From assembly GCA_015478945.1 (NCBI GenBank), contig JABUQX010100107.1:1-15000 (forward strand): DNA of 15,000 bases, read 5' to 3'. The notes under the pieces were generated by a model, which worked only from the letters and a program-made list of their open reading frames with translations, was not told where the DNA came from and did not search any database. Below are positions 1 to 9,720 of the stretch, piece after piece. The DNA is from Trachelipus rathkii (taxonomy: Eukaryota > Arthropoda > Malacostraca > Isopoda > Trachelipodidae). Position 1 is the stretch's first letter; each line of letters opens with the position of its first letter. The translations under genes were made by a program, and so were the position numbers.

Positions 1-902
1 AGAGAGATTTTTTTGTTGGTTTTATTGGCGACGTGATTATTATTATTATGCCACACAAGATATAGATATTGAACGGTTTTAAAAAACTATAGAGCTGAGT
101 ATATAGATTAGGTCTATATAATTTAGTGATTTTATATGTTAAGATGCCCTGAACTAAAAGAAATTGCATCAAAAATTGAGCAGATTATTGCTTTTTTTAA
201 TTTTTTTTTTATATCTACTCAAAGAGGACGATACGTAGACAAATCGTAAGTATAAACAAGATATGGAATTCAGCGGGTGAAAATAGTATGATAAAAAAGG
301 AAAAAATTTTTTTTATACGAATAACATATTGGAATCAAAACATGAATTTTTTTTTAGGGGGCTCGAGCCGACGGTGGGAAACAGGAGCGGAGCGAGTGGA
401 CGCAATGATACACATATTCTCCAGTCGTCCCCGGGAGGCAAAGTTACATGATACACCTGACATATTCTCTTTAGAGCAAACTTTTTTGTCTTATAACATA
501 CTTTAATTTTCCTTGAGTATAACTGTACCAACGCTAGTAAATAAAAAATAAAAATTAAACTTAATATTCTTTTTGTGCTCATTTCTGATTATATTGTACA
601 AGAGGATCAGTGCGCTCAGTTGAAGGAGTTTTATAGTTATTCCGCTATGTACTATCCAGCTTTGGAGATAATATATAATAAAAACATTTCATGGAAGACA
701 AGAAAAGAAACATTATTTATTATTTTCCATTTTAAAACCTACCACAACGCTGATTCCAAATATGATAAAAAAATACCCAGCTATATTAAGACATGTACAC
801 GTATCTACATTGTTCTTCACATGAGCATAAGTATATATATGAGCGGAGTAAACCAGTCTTTAGTTTCAACGACAATCTTTATTTAACATAATTTGAATAC
901 CA
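1..902. other. AT-rich intergenic sequence, no gene seen
   Basis: No supportable gene. Open frames at 288-506 (+), 313-582 (-) and 575-886 (+) overlap each other, have low-complexity stretches and show no recognisable domain. A small GC-rich patch (about 356-402) with the palindrome GCTCGAGC at 361-368 stands out from its surroundings but cannot be assigned. Several T and A homopolymers are present (for example 194-210). Confidence 0.6.
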
Positions 903-1862
903 AATATTAATATTATATATTAAATATATATATATATTATAATATATAATTATATATATATATTATATTATTAATATATTAATATAATATTAATTATATA
1001 TTATATATATATATATATTATTATATATAATTATAAACTATATATATAATATATAATATATATTAAATTAATATATATAATATAGTATTATATATTATAT
1101 ATTATATAATAAATATAATTATATATATACTATATTATAGTATACTAATTATATATATATATATTATATATAATATAGTATAATATATAGTACTATATAT
1201 ATAATATATATTTATAAATATATATAATATATATAATATATTAATTTAATATAGCTATATATATATATATAATATATAATAAACAATAAATATTCAATAG
1301 AGCTATAAATAGAAGTAAACATATAGTCAGTCTATATTGTTAGGTAAATTATCTACTTTTACATATATAATAATATTGTATAATAATATATTATATACTA
1401 ATATATATAAGATATATATATATATATATAATTAATATATCTATATAATATATATAATAATCTAATATATATATTAATATATATATATATATATATATAT
1501 AGATATATATATTAAATGAACATGACATTCACAGCGTTTCAAAGTGCGAAATAATAATATATATATATATATATTATGTATTATATTAACTATTATAATA
1601 TAACCTAATATAGTAATATATATTATTAGATATTATATATTAATAGATTAATTAATATATACCTATATATTATTTAATATATATCACTGATACTATATCT
1701 ATAGTTATAATTATAAGTAATTACTATATATATATATAATATTATTTTATATATTATAATTAATATATATATTATTATATATTAATAGTAAATATTATTA
1801 TAATATATTTAAGTAATATATATATAGTTAATATACTATAATATACTATAATATATAATGAA
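903..1862. repeat. Long degenerate TA microsatellite
   Basis: Almost pure A/T sequence built from TA dinucleotides with frequent single-base losses (TATTA, ATAATA) and rare G or C. Short non-repeat islands interrupt it at about 1283-1365 and 1513-1550. No frame through it is meaningful. The irregularity may be true decay of an old (TA)n array or uncorrected indels in a long-read assembly. Confidence 0.95.
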
Positions 1863-1867
1863 TATTA

Positions 1868-1940
1868 TGAGAGAGAGAAAGAGAGAAGAGTTCTATTAGA
1901 AGAGGAGAGATGAGATAGAGAGAAAGAAGAGAGAGAGATT
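1868..1940. repeat. GA-rich microsatellite
   Basis: Purine tract dominated by GA dinucleotides with GAA and GGA variants and one short T-containing interruption. It abuts the end of the preceding TA array, forming a compound microsatellite. Confidence 0.9.
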
Positions 1941-2050
1941 CAAATTTCATTAAAAGTTCGAAAACTGAAAATTATATAATCGATTCCACGGTCTTGAAAA
2001 TTAGATCATGCATAACTTGAGCTGGTCATTACTATAAAAAAACCTATTAT

Positions 2051-2787
2051 CTATATGTAATTGCTATGTGACACAAGACAAAAGTTGAAATACCCTTCAA
2101 CAGTAGGCAGTTGATTGAAAGTTTGCCAGTACTAATTATACTGCTATATTATTTTATATTATGTTAACCTATCTCATTGCCTCTAATTTTTTCCTAATTA
2201 GAGAGACTGTACCAAGTATGCGAAGAGAGTCACTGCTGAGACAAACTAAGAGACTCATTCAATATAGTAACTTTTATGAAATGTGAGGAGTAATTTGCTC
2301 ACTATAATCTTTACTTGCCATATTCTCATTGCTTTTGAATACATCAATCTCTGAGTAAGTAACTTATACGTGTTGAGTCTGATATCATATTGAGGAGTTA
2401 TATTTAATAAAAAATATAGCACAAAAGTTAGCTCTTGTTTACAGTAAGTAGGCTAATTAATGATAATCATATTAAAACGTGCTTTTTTCCTACTTTTGTA
2501 TAACGAAACTCTTTCTCATCCGTGAGTGCATCGAGATATAGGGAATGCCTCTGTTTGGGTTATCGACCCATAGGTCATTAACAGGTGTTTCATTTCGCCA
2601 CATAGTAGGCAGCATCGGACGACGGTCATAAATTTTACCTCTTCCAGTGTAGCATAAAGCAAAGCCTTCTATCAGGTGTCACTGCTTTGTGAGTGTCCAC
2701 ACACTCCACTAACTCGTAGTTAGTATATAATCCATGTAGTAAATGAGTAGCCAGCAGACTCGCGTAGAATGAAATCGTCTCAAGAGC
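2051..2787 (-). pseudogene. Decayed protein-coding sequence, family unknown
   Basis: On the minus strand a series of open frames follow one another in order: 2638-2787 (50 codons, contains LVECVDTHKAVTPDRR), 2493-2678 (62 codons, contains MWRNETPVNDLWVDNPNRG), 2258-2452 (65 codons, contains IWQVKIIVSKLLL), 2172-2258 (29 codons from an ATG, begins MSLLVCLSSDSLRILG) and 2054-2131 (26 codons, contains YWQTFNQLPTVEGYFNF). Residue composition is balanced, with Trp, Cys, Pro, Asp and Arg, unlike translated AT-rich noise. Frame changes at each junction imply several indels, so the gene is dead or the assembly has errors. I do not recognise the family: a transposon or endogenous-virus protein, or a host pseudogene, are all possible. 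All three minus frames are open over part of 2500-2680, which weakens the case. Confidence 0.4.
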
Positions 2788-2920
2788 CTACCCAAAACAT
2801 ACTCAATGAATCGTTGGAAACCACATCTCACAGTTGACAAATGAACACAATTAGTATAACAGTTCGAAATCATTAATTAACTCCTTTGTATTTAATTATA
2901 CATTCATGAGTATGCTCTAG

Positions 2921-3473
2921 CTATAATATATATATATATATAATATATATAATTAATATATCATTATATTATATAATATCTATATATATATATATAATAT
3001 ATATATAATACTATTATATAATAATAGAATAGTAATATTATTATAGAAATATAGTATCATATAATATATTATTTATATAATTATAATAATATATATAATA
3101 TATATTATATATAGTATATAGTATATATATTACCATTAGTATTAAATATACTAGTATAATAATATTATATATATATATTATATAATATAATAATATTATA
3201 TCGAATATATATATTACTTAAGTACTTAATAATATTAATATATACTAATTATATATATATAATATAAATTAATATATATTAATATATATATTATAATACT
3301 AATAATATATAGATATATAAGTTAATATAAATATTTAAATATATAAAAAACTAATAATTAATATAACTTAAATATTATATATTAGTATATTATATAATAA
3401 TATCATATACTATATATATATATAAGATAAATTAAGTATATATTATATATATGTATAAATATTATATATAAAA
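2921..3473. repeat. Degenerate TA microsatellite
   Basis: A/T-only sequence made of broken TA units, with rare G or C (for example near 3131 and 3201). It lies between the minus-strand pseudogene tract and the first LINE copy. A smaller satellite stretch of the same kind sits at about 3548-3605. Confidence 0.93.
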
Positions 3474-3725
3474 AAGGAATTACTAGGGAAATAGTTTATT
3501 ATTCTCTTCCATTTATGTTTTGTTGTAATAATTATTTATTTAAACTCTATTAATATATATATTAATATATATAATTATTAAGATTATAATAACTAAATAT
3601 ATTACTATCAGTACTAAGTCGAAACTTACCTAGGCTACTCTAATGCATACATATATATATCGATAAAAAATAGCCATTATATAATTTATAAGCTAAATCA
3701 TTAATTATTATTATAGGATTCATGA
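3474..3725. other. AT-rich spacer, no gene seen
   Basis: Mixed AT-rich sequence with a short TA patch (about 3548-3605). No coding or RNA signal was found. Confidence 0.5.
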
Positions 3726-5100
3726 TTAACGATTACTTCCCATGTACCAGGTTTCGTTTTACGAACAGTGACAAATATAATTGGAAATTAATAAAACACT
3801 GGCTAAAAATAGGCCAGAAAACCCTTCCAGTGTTTTCGTATTAATTCATATAACGCTTTTAACAACTCTCTCATTGTACAAAAGCGGGCAGCAGTGCCGA
3901 TGCGTATTCGAAATGTGCGGGAAGACGGTCCAATTGAAACCGCTCGTCTACCACATTGACCCTATCAATAAATTTTTATTAATAAATAATTTAAATTGAA
4001 TATTTACATAAGATGTTCAAAAATGCACAATTTTTGAAAATCATATTTAAAATGCACAATCTCTCACGAACCTTCTTTCAATTAAGTAACCTCTGCGTTT
4101 ATAAAAAACTCGTAACATATCCTAATATTACGTCAATATAATCCAAATAATAAGAAAGAGTTTCACGTTATTATCTAACCAAGAGTATAAAATACAAAGT
4201 CTCGAGACAAGCATATAAAAATAATCTCATCTAAAGAACGTATTAATATTTCCAAACAATGCTTTAAACCACACTTGTTGACTAACCTGTGCACCCCATG
4301 ACAAGAAACTTTTAAGTATTGACACGATACATGAACATCAAAGAAGTGTAACTAGCTTATTTAACAAAGTTTCTAGTGTCGCAATCAAACAACCTTGACA
4401 CTGAATTATCATTCTTGAACGTAGGCTCCGAAGTTCCCGTGGAGCTCTGCCCTCGTCCAGAGACTGTAGACACATGACTTCAGTGACACGTAGAGAACTA
4501 ATTACGACTGTTGCTCACTTTTCAAATTTTAACTCTGGTGCCAGATTCCCGTCTGGCGCCTTCCAACCGTTCAATGATGCTTTTTTTTTTCCGTTGCTCC
4601 CCCATACTCGACATCGATCGATCCAATGAATCGGCTGGCTGTGTCACTCGATTCAATTTAAAATAATCATTTTCAAGCTCAGGCTCTGGTCTCAGCCCTC
4701 ATAAATGCCATACGAAAAAAACGCTAATTCTCAAAATTTCTGGTGCAGGGTGCATATCGAAATATAATATAAGTATAGATTCCCCCAATTACAACTGTAT
4801 CTACTACCATTTATCTTTGATGCGGGGTTTGTCACTGTGATCGTCTATATTACTGTCCGTATCTCACCTTTATAGAAACTGTAAACTTCCCTATGATATG
4901 TTTCTTTCTCTTCCACATAACTAGTTAAACCTCCTTCTGTTAATTGTTGTTCTGCCGTGCTCTACATACTCCAGCAAACATTCTTGAATTTCTTTACGAG
5001 GAGAAATTTTACTGCAACTACTGGTTGTCCATGTTATAACTTTAATTGGTTATACCCCCTCTCATTAAATCTCCCCGCTTAGTTTTGTCCCCACCAAATC
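3726..5100 (+). mobile_element. Decayed LINE, 5' part (copy A: ORF1-like to start of endonuclease)
   Basis: Remnant of a non-LTR retrotransposon. A plus-strand frame at 3770-3841 reads DKYNWKLIKHWLKIGQKT then LPVFSY before a stop, of the kind seen near the start of LINE gag-like ORF1 proteins. Around 3946-3954 the VYH triplet is shared with copy B at 5444-5452. From about 3880 the sequence aligns by eye with 5380-6377 over most of its length, with indels. Shared blocks lie near 4278/5745 (TTGACTAAC), 4623/6004 (CCAATGAA, then ATCGG) and 5055/6361 (CCCTCTC). The alignment ends where copy B reaches its endonuclease GDLN motif, and 5074-5097 may be a deleted version of that motif. Open frames are short and riddled with stops. 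Family assignment rests on the link to copy B. Confidence 0.58.
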
Positions 5101-5399
5101 TTAAAAAGAATGTAAAATCCAATACAATAAAATTAAATTTTTACCCAATAATAGTATTACCAGGAATCTTCACTTAAATTATTAAAAATGTGATAATAAA
5201 TTCGAAACACATAAATAGAATAACTAATCTATCCTTTCCTCCTTCCTTTTTTATTCTATACTGCCTCTGCAGCGATTCCTATGAATTCTCTTACATTTCT
5301 TGTACGCTATGTCCTCCTCGATCAGTTTTTCTTCCTCTCCATTTCTCAATTCTCCCACTCATCTATTGCAAATTCTAACAAAAATAAACGATTTCAAGA
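5101..5399. other. Pyrimidine-rich spacer between the two LINE copies
   Basis: Contains an open frame at 5190-5378 (+) whose translation is Ser/Pro/Leu/Phe-rich because the DNA is C/T-rich. I see no convincing similarity to copy A here, though it could be more of the ORF1 region of copy B, too diverged to align by eye. Confidence 0.4.
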
Positions 5400-6344
5400 A
5401 CGTTTAAAAAATCACCCTACGGAAGCCACATAAACACGTGCCCGTCTACCATGACTCTATAGTCAATAAACTCTTTATTATATAACACATTAAATTTGCA
5501 ATATAAAGGGAAGGAAAAGGGATAAAGATCCTAAATTTTAAATTCCATAAACTCAACCTTGCGTCGGTAAACCATCTGTTTTAATATAAAGACCCTGACA
5601 AATGCGTCATATCACGAATAAGCCAGAAATAATAAGGGAAAATCACTATATACTCAATACAATCTCAGAAACAAATAAAAAACTCGATATCAAAAGATTA
5701 CGCGTCACGACTTCGTATTCATTTTCAACATTGGCCTTTAACACTTGACTAACTTGCACGCCATTTACAAGAACACTTTAAAATAATAAACATAATTAAA
5801 AACTTAAAATACTACAATTTTAGTTCCAACAAACAACAGAACTAATATATAACTCTCTGCCGAATCACTGATCCTCCTGGCTCTGATAACTAGAAACATC
5901 TCATGAACGTAGAACTAGATAACACGTGCTCATCTTTTCAATTTACTGTCAAAATCCGCTCCAGCACTCCACTCGTTCAAGATGCTCCGTCTCAGACTGA
6001 GACCCAATGAAATCGGCTGCGTGTAAGTTCGATCTCATTAAATCACTTTCAAAGCTCAGCCTGCTCAGCCCCTAAATCATAATTTATAGCGATGAAAACA
6101 AATCTAAATTCTGTGCACAAAATAATAATAAAAATTCTCATTAAATTATTACATTACCTTCCTGTGTTCTTTAGACTTCCTTGTCATAGCACTTATAGCA
6201 ACTTATAATCTTACCGATATATTTCTCCCTTCGAATTAACAAGTTTAACTTCCTTCGTAGTGTTTTCTTCCTCTCACAATACGTTTCAAACAATCTGGAC
6301 TATTTTTTAAAATTTCTACTCTAACTTACTTTTTCATTTAATAA

Positions 6345-6431
6345 TTTACGTTGTTATTACGCCCTCTCTCTGAAATCATGATTTTAGGTGATTTAAATAT
6401 TCATCATCCCCATTGGCTTTTATATAGATAA
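6345..6431 (+). pseudogene. LINE AP-endonuclease fragment (GDFN motif)
   Basis: The frame between stops at 6342 and 6429 contains LLLRPLSE then MILGDLNIHHPHW. This matches the LINE endonuclease signature with hydrophobic residues, GDFN, and a histidine pair followed by Pro and Trp; in active enzymes the Asp and Asn of GDFN are in the active site. Here Phe is replaced by Leu. Upstream, at about 6215-6313 in another frame, YISPFELTSLTSF resembles the YLPP segment that usually precedes this motif by some 40-60 residues. Stops on both sides and the frame change show that the domain is dead. It lies just before the first internal TA/GA array. Confidence 0.68.
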
Positions 6432-6528
6432 TTCAAAATGGAAATAAAAAATTGTTTTAGAAACTTCATATCACGTGGTAGTATGAGTGGCGTCTTTTAA
6501 AGAGCCTAAGCAATAATCTTTTCAAGTA

Positions 6529-6591
6529 ATATATATATGGATATATATATACTATAAATAATAGTATATATATATCATTATATCATTAAAA
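6529..6591. repeat. TA microsatellite inside the LINE
   Basis: Short TA array with single-base breaks. It begins where recognisable LINE endonuclease sequence ends and runs into a GA tract. Confidence 0.85.
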
Positions 6592-6638
6592 TGAGAGAGA
6601 GAAGAGAAGAGAATGAGAGAGAAGAGAAGAGAAGAGAG
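6592..6638. repeat. GA-rich microsatellite
   Basis: GAGAGA and GAAGA units without pyrimidines except one T. It is joined directly to TA-rich sequence on the left and, after about 35 bases of unique DNA, to a TA array on the right. It resembles the TA/GA pair at 1868-1940. Confidence 0.9.
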
Positions 6639-6674
6639 CACGATAGTAAAAAGTAATGCGAGTCGCCTAGCCTG

Positions 6675-6957
6675 ATATATACGAATGTATATAGTATAGA
6701 ATATATATATATATATCATATATATTATAGGTAAATTAATATATGATAGTTACCTATATAGATATTATATTGAATATATTATGATATACTATATACTATA
6801 TATATATATTTATATATTTATCGTATAATATATATAGTATATTATATATATATATAATATATTAATAATATATGAAATATATTATATATATGATAATAAT
6901 GATATCTAATATATAATTATATATATATAAGTATATATATACTATATATTATATAAT
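6675..6957. repeat. Degenerate TA microsatellite inside the LINE
   Basis: TA-based A/T array with frequent single-base breaks. LINE-like sequence resumes immediately after it (from about 6959), so the array lies inside the endonuclease region of copy B. Confidence 0.92.
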
Positions 6958-6958
6958 C

Positions 6959-7260
6959 CAAAAGAATCACTGATCCATCACTTTTCTCATTTCCGCATGG
7001 CTTTTGTTCCCAGCACCTACATTACTTATTCGCCGCTTAACAACCGACTATCGTACATCCTTTCCTATGACCAAACCGATATCATACAACTTGTTATTCC
7101 TCATTTACGCGCCTTTCTTCACACGCACGGCCCACCTCCTATCCAAATTCATTCTTATTGTTTATTCTCTATCCCTAGCAGACCATAAACGTTGCAATGT
7201 TAATCTAATATACTCTTTTTCACACTTCCAGTTCACACTATATATTAACACCTGTAATCA
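6959..7260 (+). pseudogene. LINE endonuclease C-terminal and linker fragment
   Basis: The open frame 6997-7188 includes LHTHGPPPIQIH at 7117-7152, which lines up with the endonuclease motif L-x-GSDHFPI-x-I with the catalytic Asp-His lost. The frame ends in RP-stop at 7183-7188; past the stop the same frame reads TLQC-stop-SNILFF, which resembles the RPxRWxxxxADWxxF segment that follows the endonuclease in many LINEs, with Trp codons turned into other codons. The spacing from GDLN at 6378, less about 400 bases of TA/GA array, is near the expected 80-100 codons. Each match is weak alone; order and spacing give the support. Confidence 0.45.
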
Positions 7261-7395
7261 ACATCCCGAGAGAAACTCGCAACTCAAGATAAGTCCTTTA
7301 CTTTTAACATCACCAGGTTAATGCACCAGCACCTTTCCTAACTTTCAACAACTTTCCATACTACACTCTGCACAATTCGTTAATTTTCAGTAAAC

Positions 7396-7460
7396 AAGCG
7401 GTTCCCAACCTTTTTGAGGCTATTACTCATAAAGCGGGTTAGATATTACCAAATACCCAA
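7396..7460. mobile_element. Possible hAT-type transposon end
   Basis: AGCGGTTCCCAACCTTTTTG at 7398-7417, followed by sequence suggestive of a GTGACCCA-like stretch, resembles the terminal inverted repeat of Charlie-type hAT DNA transposons (CAGYGGTTCYCAACCTTTTT). The sequence runs into a TA array within 65 bases. I found no matching inverted end in the window, so the element is truncated or the match is chance. Confidence 0.35.
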
Positions 7461-7462
7461 AA

Positions 7463-8355
7463 GTATATATATATATATTAAATATAATATTATATATTAT
7501 ATATATATATACTATATATATATATAATATATAATAATATATATATATAAAATATTATATCTATATATTGATATCGTGCATATTGAAAAAGTTCACAAGA
7601 ATGAGATCAAGTATATATCTATATATATATATTAATATATATATAATAATATATAATTTATATAATATCATTATACATATATATTAATATAATGATATAT
7701 ATAATATATAGTTATATTATAATAATTTTAATTAATATATCTTTAAATACTATATATATATATAGTATATTATTATTAATATAGTATATATATAATATAA
7801 GTATAATATATCATATATATAGTATATTATAATATTATATATGATATAATATATATATTATATTATATGATGTACTATATATAGTACTATATAGTAAATG
7901 TGGAATAGTAAATATGAAAAATAAAACTTGTTATCTATACATATTTATATTTGCTACTTCATATATATAAAAAAATATTCTATAGTAATATTATATTATA
8001 TATTATATATACTATATAATATATATATATATATATTAAGATAATAATATATAGTAATAATTATATATATATTATATTGATAATATATATAATATATTAA
8101 GTAATATATATATATATTATATAGATATCTATATATATATATATATATATATCTATATATATAAATAACTATATATATATTAATAGATATATTATAAATT
8201 ATTATACCGATATATATAATATATATATAATTATATACAATATATAAAATATATAAAGATATATATATATAAATATATATATTATATATAATATAATATA
8301 TATATATATATATAATAGTATATATAACTATATATAAGTAATGTAATATAATAAC
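7463..8355. repeat. Long degenerate TA microsatellite
   Basis: TA-based A/T array with two unique islands: about 7570-7611 (a partial copy of sequence found again at 8350-8394) and about 7893-7975. A 121-codon minus-strand open frame at 7996-8361 is only translated TA repeat (Ile/Tyr). Confidence 0.94.
7570..7611 (+). repeat. Duplicated 40-bp segment, copy 1
   Basis: Contains TATTGAAAAAGTTCACAA (7581-7598), identical to 8362-8379, with partial similarity on both sides. The two copies bound a TA array of about 760 bases. A shorter, imperfect relative occurs near 11803. Confidence 0.7.
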
Positions 8356-8470
8356 CGTCATTATTGAAAAAGTTCACAAAAGAATTCAACGTACTTTTTG
8401 TAACACAATTCGAGAGTTGCAAATTTGAGCGAGAAGAATTAAGAGTGAAAAATTAAGTAAATACTGTTTA
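8350..8470 (+). pseudogene. Possible fragment of a second LINE (RT thumb region)
   Basis: From 8363 the plus strand reads IEKVHKRIQRTFCNTIRELQ, then a stop, then ARRIK. This resembles the LEKVQRRATKxIxGLRxLSYEERL segment found downstream of the reverse transcriptase core in CR1-like and related LINEs. Only about 20 residues support it, so it is tentative. It starts with the 18-bp sequence shared with 7581-7598, where the frame reads IEKVHK before being lost in the TA array. A long T tract follows. Confidence 0.35.
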
Positions 8471-8519
8471 ATTTTTTTTTTATTTGTTATTTTTTTTTTT
8501 TTTTTTTGTTTTCTTTTCG
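8470..8519. repeat. T-rich homopolymer tract
   Basis: Runs of T broken by single A and G bases, including about 18 T in a row. Read on the minus strand it is an A-rich tail-like tract, as retroposed sequences have, but no element body is recognisable beside it. Confidence 0.7.
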
Positions 8520-9061
8520 TAACTAAATTCTCCAAAAATATCTTCTTAATCGGTAAGGCTTATGTAGTTTGAACTAATGTCGTCCTAACTGGAGGCTGAC
8601 CGTAAAACTAAAAAGCGTGGATTAAAAAAAAAAAATGCCATAAAAAACCCGAAAAAGTGTGGACTTTGACAATATTTTAGACTCGTCCGTGTGGAACTAC
8701 TCCGATTTAATCGTATGAATACACAACTCCGGCTTCATATGTTACTGTAAAAGTCAAAAAATATCATCTTAATCCTCATCATAATCGTTCTTCTGTCTAT
8801 CTAGGAACCGATATTCAGTCGCAAAGTAAAATTCTTTCCTCCCAGATGGCTCCTCCCCAAAACAAACGCAATAGTCAGAATTAGCGAAACTGGCGAGCTA
8901 CCAACACATTCACGAATGGTATGGGTCGCAGAGAACGACTGCTGTGACTGACTCAACGGAACAAAGAGCGACGATAGAGCCGTAGACACGCATCCCAAGC
9001 TTGCTCTGGCTTCCAGCTTGACGTATTTAGTAATAATATTATTACTAAAATTTTCTAATTC
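8520..9061. other. Unassigned unique sequence with GC-richer core
   Basis: Mixed sequence inside the LINE interval that does not look like LINE. A minus-strand frame at 8801-9073 (90 codons) and a plus frame over 8815-8958 are both open; the first contains SLGCVSTALSSLFVPL, the second RWLLPKTNAIVRISETGEL. Neither is recognisable. A near-repeat of about 20 bases occurs at 8533-8551 and 8755-8774 (CAAAAATATCTTCTTAATC with two differences). It may be the body of the LTR-like element suggested at 9062-9205. Confidence 0.35.
9026..9049. repeat. Perfect 24-bp palindrome
   Basis: Twelve-base arms meet at 9037/9038, core TAATAATATTATTA. A second inverted repeat, 8-base arms TCACTAAT/ATTAGTGA around C9078, lies 20 bases on (9070-9086). 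The AT-rich content makes chance formation possible. Confidence 0.85.
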
Positions 9062-9205
9062 ACTACTAGTCACTAATCATTAGTGATTAGTAGTTAGTTA
9101 GATTGATAGCAGATGATTTGTTGTGAATAATTTTTGTACGTACGTTACTTACCGCTTTGAATAAACAGTTGTTGCTTCAGTGAGTTATTTCTAAATTATC
9201 CAGAA
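9062..9205 (+). mobile_element. Possible LTR 3' portion with polyadenylation signal
   Basis: AATAAA at 9160-9165 is followed by CAGTTGTTGCTTCA, the type of sequence seen at the R/U5 end of many Gypsy and BEL long terminal repeats. It sits just before LINE RT sequence resumes, as a nested insertion would. No second LTR, primer-binding site or protease/integrase motif was found in the window, so a solo LTR is the most this can be. Confidence 0.28.
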
Positions 9206-9239
9206 ATATTATCATCAATTCTTCACTGATGAAACCGCG

Positions 9240-9450
9240 GAACTACCTCCAAAAATGATTCCACTGAGGTTACCACCTAAATTTTCACTTAATATTCCTC
9301 CGACTCAACATAAAACTTCCTTCGAAAATGCCACCGTTGCAAGCTCCGCACACCTTCTACATATCCTTTCAAAATTTCTCAGATTCACACACATAAAACG
9401 AAAATCATCAGAGCCGGAAAAGCAGGGCAACATTCACTCTCTTCTATTTT
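9240..9450 (+). pseudogene. LINE reverse transcriptase palm/thumb fragment
   Basis: Within the open frame 9255-9482, ATVASSAHLLHILSK followed by FLRFTHIKRKS (9375-9407) parallels the LINE RT stretch in which an LQ-containing helix precedes GFRFS-x-x-KT. The YADD box expected some 15 to 25 residues upstream is not preserved; the corresponding codons read IPPTQHKTSF. MIPLRLPPKFSL at 9255-9290 falls where GVPQGSVLS would be, but the match is poor. The catalytic residues are therefore missing and the domain cannot be active. Confidence 0.5.
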
Positions 9451-9478
9451 CGCATCAGCTAACACATTTTACTACATT

Positions 9479-9720
9479 CTAAAACCTCTAAATTAATCGT
9501 CACACCCCTATAGAAGTAAATAACCAATGAAGCATACTACATCCCCTGCTCACTCTAGCATAATATTAAAACAAAGTTCACTCAGTTATTATGACACATG
9601 CTCACTACGATATGGCATACTTGTTTCGTAGAAGCTATCCACCTAATTTTCCCAGAGCTTGCCTTTAATCTGTAATACTCCGTTGCAAGTCCTAAAACAA
9701 CGTATTCTCTCTCTCTCAAT
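9479..9720 (+). pseudogene. LINE RT thumb and connector fragment
   Basis: After a frame change the plus strand reads LKPLN-stop-SSHPYRSK (9479-9520) and then SLRYGILVS (9602-9628). These fit the LINE pattern LNxLKxLSHxxWGAD followed some 20-30 residues later by SKLDYGCIVYGS. Another frame change leads to YSVASPKTTYSLS (9676-9714), comparable with GAFRTSPxxSLY. Three consecutive matches in the correct order and spacing make this better supported than any single one. In-frame stops at 9494, 9521, 9629 and 9641 show it is dead. Confidence 0.55.

Noticed and set aside
288..886. Open frames at 288-506 (+), 313-582 (-) and 575-886 (+)
   Set aside because: They overlap on opposite strands, lie in low-complexity AT-rich DNA and show no domain or recognisable composition.
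3781..3999. 72-codon plus-strand frame starting at TTG
   Set aside because: It does not begin with ATG, and a different frame (3770-3841) looks more like LINE ORF1; it is a shadow of decayed sequence.
7996..8361. 121-codon minus-strand open frame
   Set aside because: Translated TA repeat, almost only Ile and Tyr.
9026..9049. Palindrome with TAATATTATTA as a rolling-circle (Rep) origin
   Set aside because: The TAATATTAC-type nonanucleotide is not present in a hairpin loop and no Rep-like frame is nearby.
8801..9073. 90-codon minus-strand open frame with ATG
   Set aside because: No recognisable domain; the opposite strand is also largely open, so I describe the region without calling a gene.
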